Source: DAONLM01 sp035406685
GTDB taxonomy: Bacteria > Spirochaetota > GWE2-31-10 > MWDO01
Direction: 5' to 3'
NCBI GenBank assembly: GCA_035406685.1
Contig: DAONLM010000007.1
Location: 1 to 34,908, forward strand
DNA: 34,908 bases
Position numbers and translations under genes: made by a program. The notes under the pieces were generated by a model. It had not been told where the DNA came from and searched no databases. It was given only the letters and a program-made list of their open reading frames with translations. This document shows positions 15,179 through 24,583 of this stretch, piece by piece; positions within the stretch are counted from its first letter, which is position 1; each line of letters opens with the position of its first letter.

Positions 15179-15859
15179 TTAATTTTTAAATCTTTTTAAT
15201 TGATTAACAAAAGAGTATGTAATCCCACCAAGAAAAGTACCTACCCAGTGAGCACAAATATAGTATATAAAATATTGCCACTTAAAATTATATAAAGAAG
15301 TGACTATTATTCTAACGACATTTAAGCCAGCCTTATCAATATTTACCAAAAATGCTGCTCCTATACAAAATATACCACCAATAAAAAATGGGGCAAACTT
15401 ACTCTTTATTTTACCATCAATGGTAGCCTTACTGTATAAAAACATAACAATAAAGGCAAAAATAAATTCCAATATTATTATTATTCCATTCTCATTGAGA
15501 TCTGTTGCTGAAATTATAGAATTTTCCACATATAATTCTGTATAGTTAAAATTTCTTCCAAATATCAACACAAGAAAAAAAACTGACAATAAGCCTCCGA
15601 GTAACTGGGAGATTGTATAAACTATCAGTTCAGCAAATCTTATTTCCCCCATAACAAAAAAGGTAAAAGATATTGCTGGATTAAAATGAGCACCTGAGAC
15701 TTTACCAGAAATATATATCATAGCCATCAAGGTAATTCCAAAAGATAAACCAACTAAAAGAGCTCCACTATTTCTTATGTTATTTAAAATTATACTTCCA
15801 CAACCAAAGAATATCAAAAAGAAGGTCCCTATAAATTCAAAAATTCCCTTTTTTATCAT
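15179..15859 (-). CDS. Aquaporin/MIP-family channel with a degenerate second NPA motif
   Basis: This 226-residue protein has six hydrophobic helices and the MIP-family start (FEFIGTFFLIFFGCGSI). The first half-helix motif is intact as SGAHFNPAISF (Asn60-Pro61-Ala62). At the matching place in the second half the sequence is AGLNVVRII (Asn180-Val181-Val182-Arg183), so the Asn and Arg of the usual NPAR are kept but Pro-Ala is replaced by Val-Val. Water or small-solute transport is inferred from the family, and selectivity may be altered. It begins 16 bases after the gyrA stop with AGGAAAATT upstream, so it is probably co-transcribed with gyrA, an unusual pairing. Confidence 0.82.
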   Translation of the reverse strand: MIKKGIFEFIGTFFLIFFGCGSIILNNIRNSGALLVGLSFGITLMAMIYISGKVSGAHFNPAISFTFFVMGEIRFAELIVYTISQLLGGLLSVFFLVLIFGRNFNYTELYVENSIISATDLNENGIIIILEFIFAFIVMFLYSKATIDGKIKSKFAPFFIGGIFCIGAAFLVNIDKAGLNVVRIIVTSLYNFKWQYFIYYICAHWVGTFLGGITYSFVNQLKRFKN

Positions 15860-15875
15860 AATTTTCCTTACGAAA

Positions 15876-18296
15876 TTATTCTGATTTTGGAGCTCGTGCT
15901 ATTGACACAACGAAATCTGGTTTGGTAATTTTAACGAGTCTAACGCCACTCGTGTTTCTACCCTGTTCAGAAATCTGTTTTGTATCAATCTTTATTAATT
16001 GGCCCTTGGATGTTATGGCAACAATATCATCACTTTCCATTACCTGTTTTACAGTAACAACTTCTCCTCTCTCTTCGTTAAATTTATAATATCTCTGCCC
16101 ACCAGTCCCTCTACCATGAACAGTAAAGAGCTCTGGATCTATTCTTTTACCATAACCATATTCTGTTATTAAAAGCATCATAGAATCTTTATCAACTATA
16201 CATAATCCACACAATTCATCTCCACTCTCAAGTTTTATACCAGTAATTCCTCTTGCTGCTCTACCCATTACCCTAACACTTTCCTCTTTTATTCTCAAAG
16301 CCTTACCTCTTCTTGTTGCTAAAATTATCTCCTTTGTTCCATCAGTAATTTTAACATCTATTACACCATCATTTTCGTCGAGTAAAATAGCCTTTTTACC
16401 AGTCTGTTTAACATTCTCAAACTCTTTAATTTGTACTTTTTTTACTATCCCTCTTCTTGTTGCAATAAAAACATTCAACTTTTCATCGTTAAAATTTTTT
16501 ATATTCAATATTGCTGTGATCTCTTCATTCTGACTTATACCAATAAGAGTCTTAATTGTCTCTCCTCTTGCATTTTTTGATAACTCTGGTATTGAATGCA
16601 CTTTTAACTGATAAACAAGCCCCTTATTTGTAAAAAATAAGACAAAATCATGAGTATTTGCGACAAATATATGCTCAATAAAATCATCATCTCTAAGACT
16701 ACTTGCAGAAACTCCTGTTCCTCCTCTACCTTGACTCTTAAATTCTTTAAGAGAAGTTCTTTTTATGAAGCCTTTATGAGTAATTGTAATAACCATACTC
16801 TCATTCTGAATAAGATCCTCTATTTCAAGACTTTCCACTTCTTTTTCTACAATTTCTGTTCTTCTATTATCCCAGAATGGTTTTGTATCTTCTATTAATT
16901 CCTCTTTTACAACCTTTAAAACATTAACATCAGATGAAAGAATTATCTTTAATCTTTCGATTGTCTTTAATAACTCTTCATACTCTTCTTTTAATTTGTA
17001 ACTTTCAAGATTTGTCAATTTTTGTAATTTCATATCAAGGATAGCATCAGCCTGAATTTCTGTAAGACCAAATTTATTTATTAGCCCATTTCTTGCAGAA
17101 TTTGTATCTTCTGAACTCCTTATTATTCTAATTACTTCATCAATATTATCAAGAGCTATTAATAAACCCTGTAAAATATGCGCTCTTTCTTCTGCCTTTC
17201 TTAATTCAAATCTGGTTCTTCTATAAATAACATCTTTTCTAAAATCAATGTAAGCCTGAATTGTTTCTTTAATATTGAGTGTTCTTGGAACTCCATTATA
17301 TAAAACAAGATTATTAATCCCATAATTTATCTGCATACTCGTATGAGTAAACAATTGATTTAACACAATCTTTGGAATAGTTCCTTTTTTTAATTCTATG
17401 ACAATTCTCATACCTTCTCTATCTGATTCATCTCGTATATCAGAAATTCCAGTAATTTTTTCTTCTTTCACAAGATCAGCGATTCTTGATATTAAGGTAG
17501 CCTTACATACCTGATATGGCAATTCTTTAACAATAATTGCCTCTCTCTCCTTTTTTATCTCTTCAATTGTTACTTTTGATCTAACGGTTATATGTCCTCT
17601 TCCAGTTTTAAAGGCATTCTTAATACCTTCTTTTCCAAATATTATTGCACCAGTTGGAAAATCGGGACCTTTTATAATTTCTGCTATTTCATCAATTGTT
17701 ATGTCTGGATTATCTATCTGTTTTGTTATTGCATCCACAACCTCTTTTATATTATAAGGAGGAATATTGGTAGCCATTCCTACTGCAATACCGGATGTCC
17801 CATTGATTAATAAAAATGGAATTGCTGCTGGTAAAACCAATGGCTCTTTCATAGAATCATCATAATTTGGACCAAAATCAACAGTTTCTTTATTAATGTC
17901 TTTTAGCATTAGCTCAGCGATTTTTGAAAGCCTTGCCTCTGTATACCTCATTGCTGCTGGTGGGTCATCATCGATTGAACCAAAATTACCATGCCCATCA
18001 ATGGCTGGATATCTTAAAGAAAAATCCTGAGCCATTCTAACAAGAGTCTCATAGATTGCCTGATCCCCATGAGGATGAAATTTACCTAGAACATCTCCGA
18101 CAATTCTACCACATTTCTTATAAGGTTTATTACTATGAAGCCCCATTTCATCCATTGCAAAAAGGATTCTTCTATGGACCGGCTTTAATCCATCGCGAAC
18201 ATCTGGAATTGCTCTACTTACAATTACACTCATCGCATAAGTTAAATAAGAATTTTTTAATTCTTCTTCAATATCTACATCAAATATATTGCTCAT
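15876..18296 (-). CDS. gyrA: DNA gyrase subunit A
   Basis: This is the 806-residue breakage-reunion subunit of the type II topoisomerase that introduces negative supercoils. The N-terminal half carries the winged-helix domain and the catalytic Tyr118 in AAMRYTEARLS, with HPHGDQAIYETLVRM forming the quinolone-binding helix. The C-terminal half is the DNA-wrapping beta-pinwheel, beginning with a GyrA box variant (SQGRGGTG, near residue 535), which favours GyrA over ParC. The residues equivalent to E. coli Ser83 and Asp87 are Gln79 and Glu83, an uncommon natural pair at the quinolone site. The gene has its own promoter; gyrB is not in the window. Confidence 0.95.
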   Translation of the reverse strand: MSNIFDVDIEEELKNSYLTYAMSVIVSRAIPDVRDGLKPVHRRILFAMDEMGLHSNKPYKKCGRIVGDVLGKFHPHGDQAIYETLVRMAQDFSLRYPAIDGHGNFGSIDDDPPAAMRYTEARLSKIAELMLKDINKETVDFGPNYDDSMKEPLVLPAAIPFLLINGTSGIAVGMATNIPPYNIKEVVDAITKQIDNPDITIDEIAEIIKGPDFPTGAIIFGKEGIKNAFKTGRGHITVRSKVTIEEIKKEREAIIVKELPYQVCKATLISRIADLVKEEKITGISDIRDESDREGMRIVIELKKGTIPKIVLNQLFTHTSMQINYGINNLVLYNGVPRTLNIKETIQAYIDFRKDVIYRRTRFELRKAEERAHILQGLLIALDNIDEVIRIIRSSEDTNSARNGLINKFGLTEIQADAILDMKLQKLTNLESYKLKEEYEELLKTIERLKIILSSDVNVLKVVKEELIEDTKPFWDNRRTEIVEKEVESLEIEDLIQNESMVITITHKGFIKRTSLKEFKSQGRGGTGVSASSLRDDDFIEHIFVANTHDFVLFFTNKGLVYQLKVHSIPELSKNARGETIKTLIGISQNEEITAILNIKNFNDEKLNVFIATRRGIVKKVQIKEFENVKQTGKKAILLDENDGVIDVKITDGTKEIILATRRGKALRIKEESVRVMGRAARGITGIKLESGDELCGLCIVDKDSMMLLITEYGYGKRIDPELFTVHGRGTGGQRYYKFNEERGEVVTVKQVMESDDIVAITSKGQLIKIDTKQISEQGRNTSGVRLVKITKPDFVVSIARAPKSE

Positions 18297-18331
18297 TTTT
18301 CTCTCTTTTTTAAAGATGATTTTTGATTTAT

Positions 18332-18360
18332 TATATACATTTTATTTAAAAGAATGTCAA
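18332..18360 (-). promoter_or_regulatory. Sigma-70-type promoter for gyrA
   Basis: On the minus strand TTGACA (18355-18360), a 17-base spacer and TATATA (18332-18337), about 35 bases ahead of the ATG at 18296. Between 18361 and 18540 I see no gene. Confidence 0.8.
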
Positions 18361-18540
18361 GAAATCTATCTTTTTAGAAAAAACAAAACAACAAGGCAAA
18401 AGAGATATTTTTAATATGGCAATATTTATGAGAAAAAAATAAAAATCTCCTTCTTTACTTTATATATTCAAAAGAAATATTATTGTTTTTTAAATAAAAT
18501 CCATACTGGTCTAAACTTTTTAGTATCGTATCTCTTTTAA

Positions 18541-18642
18541 AAAGAATTGTCGCACTTTGAAAGGAACACCAAGTTATTCTATAAAACTATATCCAATAAT
18601 TACTATCGAGTAATGGGTGTGATTTTATTTTTAGTCAAATAA
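18541..18642 (+). pseudogene. Truncated C-terminal fragment related to RHH protein B
   Basis: A 33-codon plus-strand frame begins after an in-frame TAA (18538-18540) and reads KELSHFERNTKLFYKTISNN, then YYRVMG. It matches residues 150-175 of the RHH protein at 2712-3254 (RELSHFSGNTTPFYKAIYND, then CYQVIG) at 15 of 26 positions, and the DNA aligns without gaps over that span. It has no start or ribosome binding site. It runs opposite to the intact RHH gene at 19221-18718 and overlaps the left terminal motif of that unit, so it is the leftover of another copy in plus orientation. Confidence 0.65.
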
Positions 18643-18717
18643 AAAGATAAAGTTATCCTAAGGTTAAATTTTGAGTAATAAAGATAGAATTGCCAAATTT
18701 GAGATGGAGCACTAATT

Positions 18718-19221
18718 TTATAAGAATTTTATCTCTTTCAGGCAAAATTTGACGTTGAATTTGAGTAAAAAGTAGTCGTTATGTTCGTTCGAGACTGGGA
18801 TATCTGGGGAACCAATCTTCACCACCACAGCCTTAGCTTCCCTTAAACTTTCTATTTCCTTTTGCCATTCTTCAATCCTTTTTGCAAACTCCTCTTCCCC
18901 CTCTACTTCAATCCCAGCAAAATATAATTCCAGAAGTTCACGTATAAGAATCGCAATACTGAATGAGTTAATATGGTCATGAACCAATTTTAACTCATTA
19001 TATACCTCTTCTGGAATATAAATTCTAATCCTGTGAGTTGCACCTATAAACCTATAATCTTTATCCCTCCTTTTTTCAAAAAGATGCTTTCTCTTTAATA
19101 CTGGAAGCATAAAGATTATAATTTCCCTTATTAAAGTAGAAAGATCTTTATCTTTTCTATCTTTTAAATTGTTAATTTTTTCAAAAAGATTTTGATTTAA
19201 GACAAAATCGAATTCCTTCAT
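18718..19221 (-). CDS. Tandem ribbon-helix-helix-like DNA-binding protein (family member D)
   Basis: This 167-residue protein has two RHH-like segments: residues 4-36 (FDFVLNQNLFEKINNLKDRK onward) and 59-98 (HRIRIYIPEEVYNELKLVHD onward). The second aligns with protein B (residues 75-115) through RIYI...Y..LK..H...N.FS...L.REL. After residue 105 it has an acidic, helical stretch and a divergent C-terminus lacking the ELSHF..NT..FYK segment of protein B. The 3' part uses GTG, TCC, GTC, AAC and GAC codons more than neighbouring genes. The start has a strong ribosome binding site (CAGGAGG) and lies directly downstream of the shared leader. It is probably an autoregulator or a mobile-element regulator. 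Confidence 0.7.
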   Translation of the reverse strand: MKEFDFVLNQNLFEKINNLKDRKDKDLSTLIREIIIFMLPVLKRKHLFEKRRDKDYRFIGATHRIRIYIPEEVYNELKLVHDHINSFSIAILIRELLELYFAGIEVEGEEEFAKRIEEWQKEIESLREAKAVVVKIGSPDIPVSNEHNDYFLLKFNVKFCLKEIKFL

Positions 19222-19250
19222 AAATTATACCTCCTGTAAAAAAAATATTT

Positions 19251-19330
19251 CTATATATTAATCACAAAATTTTTAAGAAAATCCTTTACAACTTTTAAAA
19301 AAAATTTAAAAAAATTTTTGCCTGAAAATA
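19251..19330 (-). repeat. Conserved leader block, copy D
   Basis: On the minus strand: AGGCAAAAATTTTTTTAAA, a T-rich stretch, then GTTGTAAAGGATTTTCTTAA and AAATTTTGTGATTAATATAT. Apart from a few A/T changes it is the same as 2601-2674 upstream of RHH gene B. Such conservation in non-coding sequence 16 kb apart argues for a shared function or recent duplication. Confidence 0.7.
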
Positions 19331-19462
19331 AAATTTCATACTTTTAAATTAATTCATAATCTTATAAAAATTAAAAATACTTTTATTTGCTTCTTGCCTT
19401 GAAAAAAATAGCCATTACTTTTAAAATAAAGATATAAAATTTTTTAACAAATAAAAAAATAG

Positions 19463-19491
19463 TTGAATTTATTTCTTTATTTTTTTATACT
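19463..19491 (+). promoter_or_regulatory. Promoter for the TIGR03546-TIGR03545 genes
   Basis: TTGAAT (19463-19468), a 17-base spacer and TATACT (19486-19491), followed by AAAAGGAG and the ATG at 19518. Confidence 0.65.
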
Positions 19492-19517
19492 AATAAAAAA
19501 AGTAAAAGGAGTTTTTT

Positions 19518-20063
19518 ATGCCTATTATTAAAATTATTTCTAATTTTTTTAAATTATTAACAGAAGATGCAAAACCATATCAGGTTGGACTTGGTTTTGC
19601 TTTTGGATTTTTACTTGGATTTCAACCTGCTACATTATTGAGTTTTATCCTTTTCTTGATTTTCTGGATAATAAAAGTAAATAAAGCAGCAGGTATTCTT
19701 GGGCTTATTATATTTAAAATAATCGCTTTAATCATTGAGCCTTTAATTGTCCCAATCGGCTCTTTGTTTTTAGAAGGAATTCCAGCATTAACTCCTTTAT
19801 GGACAAAATTAAGAAGTCTTCCGATTGTCCCTTTTACAAGGTTTTATAATACAGCAGTAATGGGTGGCTTTATTATTGGAATAGTGGGATTTGTGCCAGT
19901 ATTTTTAGGATTTAGAATTCTTTATATCTATTATAAAGAAAATTTAAGAGAAAAATTTCTTAATTCAAAGTTTATAAAGATAGTTAAATCTATACCTATT
20001 ATAAATTTATTTTTTAGTGTAAAGAATACGGTAGAGAATGCCACTGAAAAAATAGGGGGTTAA
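19518..20063 (+). CDS. TIGR03546-type (DUF2062-like) membrane protein
   Basis: This 181-residue protein has about three to four transmembrane helices. The N-terminal GLGFAFGFLLGFQPATLLSF is the glycine-rich first helix of the DUF2062-like family, and FLGFRILYIYYKENLREKF closes the membrane part. Families TIGR03546 and TIGR03545 are typically neighbours, and this gene is followed by the TIGR03545 member with one base between stop and start. Function is unknown; the pairing with an AsmA-like protein suggests envelope lipid or protein handling. It is the first gene of a plus-strand series. Confidence 0.82.
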   Translation: MPIIKIISNFFKLLTEDAKPYQVGLGFAFGFLLGFQPATLLSFILFLIFWIIKVNKAAGILGLIIFKIIALIIEPLIVPIGSLFLEGIPALTPLWTKLRSLPIVPFTRFYNTAVMGGFIIGIVGFVPVFLGFRILYIYYKENLREKFLNSKFIKIVKSIPIINLFFSVKNTVENATEKIGG

Positions 20064-20064
20064 T

Positions 20065-21987
20065 ATGAGAATAGTAAACTTAATAATAATCACTGTTGCT
20101 ACTGCGGCTATAATTTTATTCAATATAATATTTATTTCACCTTTAACCAAAATGGCAATAGAAAAGAGTGCTACTCAACTGGTTGGTGCAAAGGTAGAAT
20201 TTAGATCATTAAAGGTGGATCTTTTTAAAATGTATATTACTGGAAAAGGACTTCAGGTAACAAATCCAGATAATACAATGAAAAATTTATTTGAGGTTGA
20301 TAGAATCGCATTTAAGATCAATCCTTTTGCCGCATTAGAATCAAAATTGGTAATCGATGAAGCTTCAATAGAGAATGTTAGAATTGGAACATCAAGAAAA
20401 TATGATGGAAAGATAATTAAAAAATCAAAATCTAAAAATAAAGATAAAAAAGAAGAGAAAAAGATAGATTTTTCTTCCTTTAATTTTAATATTGATGATA
20501 AAAAGATATTTAATACAGATATAAATGAGATGTTGAAAAAACTTGATGTTGATAAATATTTGAAAGGGGATCTAAAAAGCATACAGGCAATAAATAAGAT
20601 GAAAGATGAAGGGACAGAGATTTATCAAAAATGGTATAAGAGTATTTCTGAAACAAAGTATGATAAAGATATAATTACTATTGCTAATGATATTAAAAAG
20701 ATAAATCTAAATTATAAGGTGGATCCATCAAGTATTACCAAGATTCAAGAGGATATTCAGACAATAATGAAGGCAAAACAAAAGGCTGAATCTATATATA
20801 AAGATTTTAATACAAAACGATCAGAATTTGAATCTGATTACAAAAAAGTAGAGAATAACATTAAAGAACTCGATAAAATAATAAAAGAAGAGTTTAATGA
20901 AATATTGAGTAAACTAAATTTAAAAGGGATCTCATTTAATGATATTGGAAATTTAATATTCTCAGATACTGTTATGAAGAATATAAATCTTGCAACTTAC
21001 TGGTTTTATAAGATTAGAAAATATATCCCGGAAAAGAAAGGAGAGGTAAAAGATAAAAATAAAAAGAAAGAAAAAAAGATAGAGAGAAAATTTGGCGAGC
21101 GTGGATATGATGTATATTTTGTAGATAAGACAAGTTATCCAGATTTTCATATTAAAAAGATTAAATTATCTGTCTCTGGTGAAGGGAGTGATATTAAAGA
21201 TTTTCCGTATGTTTCCGGGACAATCTATGATATAGTAAGCAATCAGGATTTAATCGATAAACCATTAACACTCGAACTTGAAGCCACTATTCCATCTCTA
21301 AAAGATTTTAATGTAAAGGCTAATATCAGTTATGACAGAAGAGACGAGAAAAACATTGATACTTATGATATAAAGATAAAGAATATTCCTATTGAGAATA
21401 TAGAATTTGGTGGAATTTATGGTTTACCAAAGAAATTAAAAAAATCTGATGCGTTAAGTTCTGGTGTTTTAAAAGTTGGAGATGATATTTTTCAATTAAA
21501 ATTTGACATAGATCTTGAAAATATCTCTTTTGAATATGATGAGACTCAACAATTGAATGAATTTTCTAAAATATTAAAAGATATCTTTTTGTCTATAAAG
21601 AGTCTTAAATTAAATGTAGATTTTGTATATGAAAATGAAAAGCCGTCTTTAAAGATTGCATCCAATCTTGATAAGATACTTTTTGATAGTCTTAATAGAG
21701 TATTTACTCAAAAATTAAAGGGCTTTAAAGATGATTTTGAAAAGAAATTTAATATAAAAATAGCTGGTTCTAAAGAAGAGATGATGAAACAACTTAATTC
21801 TGAAAAGGATAAGACATTAAATTTATTAAAACAGCAGGAAAAAACTATAATGGAACAGAAGAATATAATTGAGTCTAAATTAAAAGAGGCCAATGCACAG
21901 CTTGATTCTATGAAGAAAAAGATTGAAGAGGATGCAAAGAAAAAAATTTTGGATGAAGGACAGAATCAACTAAAAAAGTTTTTCTAA
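20065..21987 (+). CDS. TIGR03545-family AsmA-like envelope protein
   Basis: This 640-residue protein has one N-terminal transmembrane helix (about residues 5-27) and a large external part. The segment just after the helix (AIEKSATQLVGAKVEFRSLKVDLFKM, shown in part) and the following strands match the start of AsmA/DUF748-like proteins, which bridge or line the periplasm. A Lys/Glu-rich low-complexity linker sits at about 115-135 and again near 330-345. Residues 570-640 are a long charged coiled coil. The gene starts one base after the TIGR03546 gene. An envelope transport or tethering role is inferred from the fold class only. Confidence 0.82.
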   Translation: MRIVNLIIITVATAAIILFNIIFISPLTKMAIEKSATQLVGAKVEFRSLKVDLFKMYITGKGLQVTNPDNTMKNLFEVDRIAFKINPFAALESKLVIDEASIENVRIGTSRKYDGKIIKKSKSKNKDKKEEKKIDFSSFNFNIDDKKIFNTDINEMLKKLDVDKYLKGDLKSIQAINKMKDEGTEIYQKWYKSISETKYDKDIITIANDIKKINLNYKVDPSSITKIQEDIQTIMKAKQKAESIYKDFNTKRSEFESDYKKVENNIKELDKIIKEEFNEILSKLNLKGISFNDIGNLIFSDTVMKNINLATYWFYKIRKYIPEKKGEVKDKNKKKEKKIERKFGERGYDVYFVDKTSYPDFHIKKIKLSVSGEGSDIKDFPYVSGTIYDIVSNQDLIDKPLTLELEATIPSLKDFNVKANISYDRRDEKNIDTYDIKIKNIPIENIEFGGIYGLPKKLKKSDALSSGVLKVGDDIFQLKFDIDLENISFEYDETQQLNEFSKILKDIFLSIKSLKLNVDFVYENEKPSLKIASNLDKILFDSLNRVFTQKLKGFKDDFEKKFNIKIAGSKEEMMKQLNSEKDKTLNLLKQQEKTIMEQKNIIESKLKEANAQLDSMKKKIEEDAKKKILDEGQNQLKKFF

Positions 21988-22014
21988 ATTTAATTTTATA
22001 GAGATCTTTTATTT

Positions 22015-24582
22015 ATGAGAAAGGTTTTAATCTTTATTCTGTTATTTTTATTAAACTTCACTTTAATTTCGACTGCGTTAAAAGATGCTCTTATAATCAC
22101 TGATTATGATAAGATCTATAATCTGCAAGAGGTTTTATGGGAATTTAAATTTTATGAAGGGGATATCTCCACCGAAGATGATCTCCAAAAGGCTTTAAAT
22201 AGCAATTTTACAGAAGAAAATTCTATCAGAGTAAAAATACCACATAGCTGGACAAAGATAAATCAGTTAAAGGATATCATAAAAGGCAATTTTATTGACA
22301 ATCTCTCTTATGAAGAGATAAAAAGAATAACTACGATAAAAAATAAAGTAGGCATTTATAAATTAAAAATTTACTTTCCAGAAAATATTCCTAATAACTC
22401 TTTTGGCATTATATTAAGTAGAGTGGATAATGTTGATGTTGCTTATTTTAATGGTATAAGAATAGGAAAAACAGGTAATATATTAAAAAAGAGTGAAGGT
22501 AAGTCTAACCTATGTCATGATTTTAGAAGAACTTATGAGATACCATCAAAATTGATTAAGCCTGGAGAAAATACTTTAATAGTAATAGTTAGAGGTTATT
22601 ATACAGTAGCTCATGGAAGTGGTTTTTTTGAAGGACCTTTTTTATTTGGTAATTTTGCTAAATTAATTAAAAATATCTATATTAAAGATTTTATAGAATT
22701 AGGCCTTATAATAATTTTTATTATATTGTTTATTTATTATTTAATACTTTTTATTTACCAAAACACAAAGTTTGATTTTCTATTTTTTAGCCTTGTATGT
22801 TTAATATGTGCCATTTACTTCTTTTTTGTAAATCAAATTAAATATGAAGTTTTTTCAATCTCAAAATTTTTATTATTAAAAGGTATAGAATATGGCACAC
22901 TTTTTATTGTTTTTGCTGTATGGGCTCATTTTATTGTCTTTCTTTTTAAAAATAAAATATGGACAAAATTTACAATAGCAATTGATATTTATACTTTTTT
23001 TGCAGTAGTTTATCTTTTTATTACAAGTTCTCCAGTTTTATTTAATAGATTTAATTTTTATGTTAATATGTATGTTGAATTATTTATTATTGTCTATACT
23101 ATCTATATAATAATAAAGTATGCTTTTTATTATAAATCAATTGAAGCAAGATTATTGATTATTGGAGTCATAATATTTATAATGACTGTTATAAATGATA
23201 TATTGATAGCCCAAGATTTTATAAAAGCAGAGAGGCTTGCTACTTTTGGTTTTACTATACTTGTTTTACAAATAGCACTTTTATTAGGAAACAGGTATCA
23301 GAAATTACTAAAAGAGACAATTAAAGCAAATAAAAATTTAAAACTTTTGTATGAAGCAAGTATTAAAATGAGTGAGGATTCTAACATCGAGACAAACAAT
23401 ATTGAGATATTGAGTGATTTAATAGTAGAATTGGCATGCAAATTTGTTGATTCAAGAAGAGGTTCATTACTTCTTTTATCTGATGATAATAAGAAATGGC
23501 TAATAAAATCAATTTTTGAAAATGGCGAAACTTTAAAAAAAGAATTAAAAGATTCTATAATTGATATTGATCCAACATCTCCTTCTTACTGGGTATTACA
23601 GAATAAAAAGGCTTTAATTGTCCCAGAAATAGAAAATAGTAGCTTTCAGAAAAAAGAAAAATACAAAACAGATTCTTTTATAATTTTCCCTCTTATTGTT
23701 AAAAATAGAGTCTTTGGTTGTGTAAATATTACTGAAAAAAATAATGATGATATTTTTACAGAAAGCGATTTCAATCTTTTGAATGCTTTTTCTTCTGCTG
23801 CATCGATTACATTAGAGAATGCTATTTTAACTAAAAAGATCATTGAAAAAGAGAGACTTGAAAAAGAGATGGAGATTGCTCACAGAATTCAGACTGCAAT
23901 GCTTCCTAAAAATTTTGAAAGTACTAATTTTGAGATTTCAGGTATGATGATAACAGCAGAAGAGGTTGGGGGAGACTATTTTGATTATATAAAAGAAAAT
24001 AATAGAGAATGGTTTTGCATAGGTGATGTTACAGGACATGGAGTTACTTCTGGACTTATTATGATGATGACTCAATCAATGATCAATTCTTTAATAAAGA
24101 GTGGATTAAATACTCCAAAAGATATTATAGTTAATTTAAATCGGACACTTTTTGATAATATTCAGAATAGGCTACAGGAAAAGGATTATATTACTTTAAC
24201 CATATTTTCTTATGATAATAATAGATTATTATACTCTGGCTTATATCTTGATTTTTTAGTTTATAGAAAGAGAGAAGATAAGATAGAAAGAATAGAAACA
24301 AAAGGTTTATGGAGTGGTATTATGGAAGATGTTGCTGGTATTACAGAAAATTCAGAGTTAAATCTTGAAAAGGGAGATATGTTACTTTTATTTACTGACG
24401 GAACAATAGAAGCAATTGATAGTAATAATCAATTGTATGGATATGATCGACTGATTGATGTTTTTTATAAAAATAGAGAGAAAAAATGTGAGGATATTTT
24501 AAATTATATAGTTGAAGATATAAAAAAATTTTATTATAATCAAAAAGATGATATAACTTTACTATGTATAAGGAAGAGATAA
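22015..24582 (+). CDS. 7TM-DISM sensor with GAF and SpoIIE-type PP2C phosphatase domains
   Basis: This is an 855-residue receptor phosphatase. Residues 1-20 are a signal peptide. About 25-215 is an extracytoplasmic jelly-roll domain of the 7TMR-DISM type (NVDVAYFNGIRIGKTGNI). About 220-420 holds seven transmembrane helices. About 445-610 is a GAF domain and 625-855 is a PP2C/SpoIIE (RsbU-like) phosphatase. Metal-binding motifs are all present: EEVGGDYFDY (about 652), CIGDVTGHGVTSGL (667), LLLFTDGT (791) and DDITLLCI (844), so it should be active. Such enzymes dephosphorylate STAS anti-anti-sigma proteins, and a STAS gene follows after one base. The ligand is unknown. Confidence 0.92.
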   Translation: MRKVLIFILLFLLNFTLISTALKDALIITDYDKIYNLQEVLWEFKFYEGDISTEDDLQKALNSNFTEENSIRVKIPHSWTKINQLKDIIKGNFIDNLSYEEIKRITTIKNKVGIYKLKIYFPENIPNNSFGIILSRVDNVDVAYFNGIRIGKTGNILKKSEGKSNLCHDFRRTYEIPSKLIKPGENTLIVIVRGYYTVAHGSGFFEGPFLFGNFAKLIKNIYIKDFIELGLIIIFIILFIYYLILFIYQNTKFDFLFFSLVCLICAIYFFFVNQIKYEVFSISKFLLLKGIEYGTLFIVFAVWAHFIVFLFKNKIWTKFTIAIDIYTFFAVVYLFITSSPVLFNRFNFYVNMYVELFIIVYTIYIIIKYAFYYKSIEARLLIIGVIIFIMTVINDILIAQDFIKAERLATFGFTILVLQIALLLGNRYQKLLKETIKANKNLKLLYEASIKMSEDSNIETNNIEILSDLIVELACKFVDSRRGSLLLLSDDNKKWLIKSIFENGETLKKELKDSIIDIDPTSPSYWVLQNKKALIVPEIENSSFQKKEKYKTDSFIIFPLIVKNRVFGCVNITEKNNDDIFTESDFNLLNAFSSAASITLENAILTKKIIEKERLEKEMEIAHRIQTAMLPKNFESTNFEISGMMITAEEVGGDYFDYIKENNREWFCIGDVTGHGVTSGLIMMMTQSMINSLIKSGLNTPKDIIVNLNRTLFDNIQNRLQEKDYITLTIFSYDNNRLLYSGLYLDFLVYRKREDKIERIETKGLWSGIMEDVAGITENSELNLEKGDMLLLFTDGTIEAIDSNNQLYGYDRLIDVFYKNREKKCEDILNYIVEDIKKFYYNQKDDITLLCIRKR

Positions 24583-24583
24583 T

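Larger units (their letters stand above)
18615..19345 (-). mobile_element. RHH-gene unit D, intact, with imperfect terminal inverted motifs
   Basis: The left end reads GGGTGTGATTTTATTTTTAG (from 18615). The right end, read on the minus strand, is GTATGAAATTTTATTTTCAG followed by GCAAAAA. These are inverted relative to each other and similar. In the gene direction the order is terminal motif, leader block, ribosome binding site, RHH gene, about 80 bases of tail, terminal motif, as in the unit at 2586-3373. No transposase is encoded. The left end overlaps a fragment of another family copy in opposite orientation, suggesting nested or recombined insertions. Confidence 0.45.

Noticed and set aside
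17592..17810. Short plus-strand frames within gyrA
   Set aside because: Shadows of gyrA with biased composition and no initiation signals.
18455..18585. Minus-strand open stretch ending in ILKSLDQYGFYLKNNNISFE that looked like a gene remnant upstream of gyrA
   Set aside because: The part right of 18541 is the antisense of the plus-strand fragment related to RHH protein B, which aligns far better; the rest has no support.
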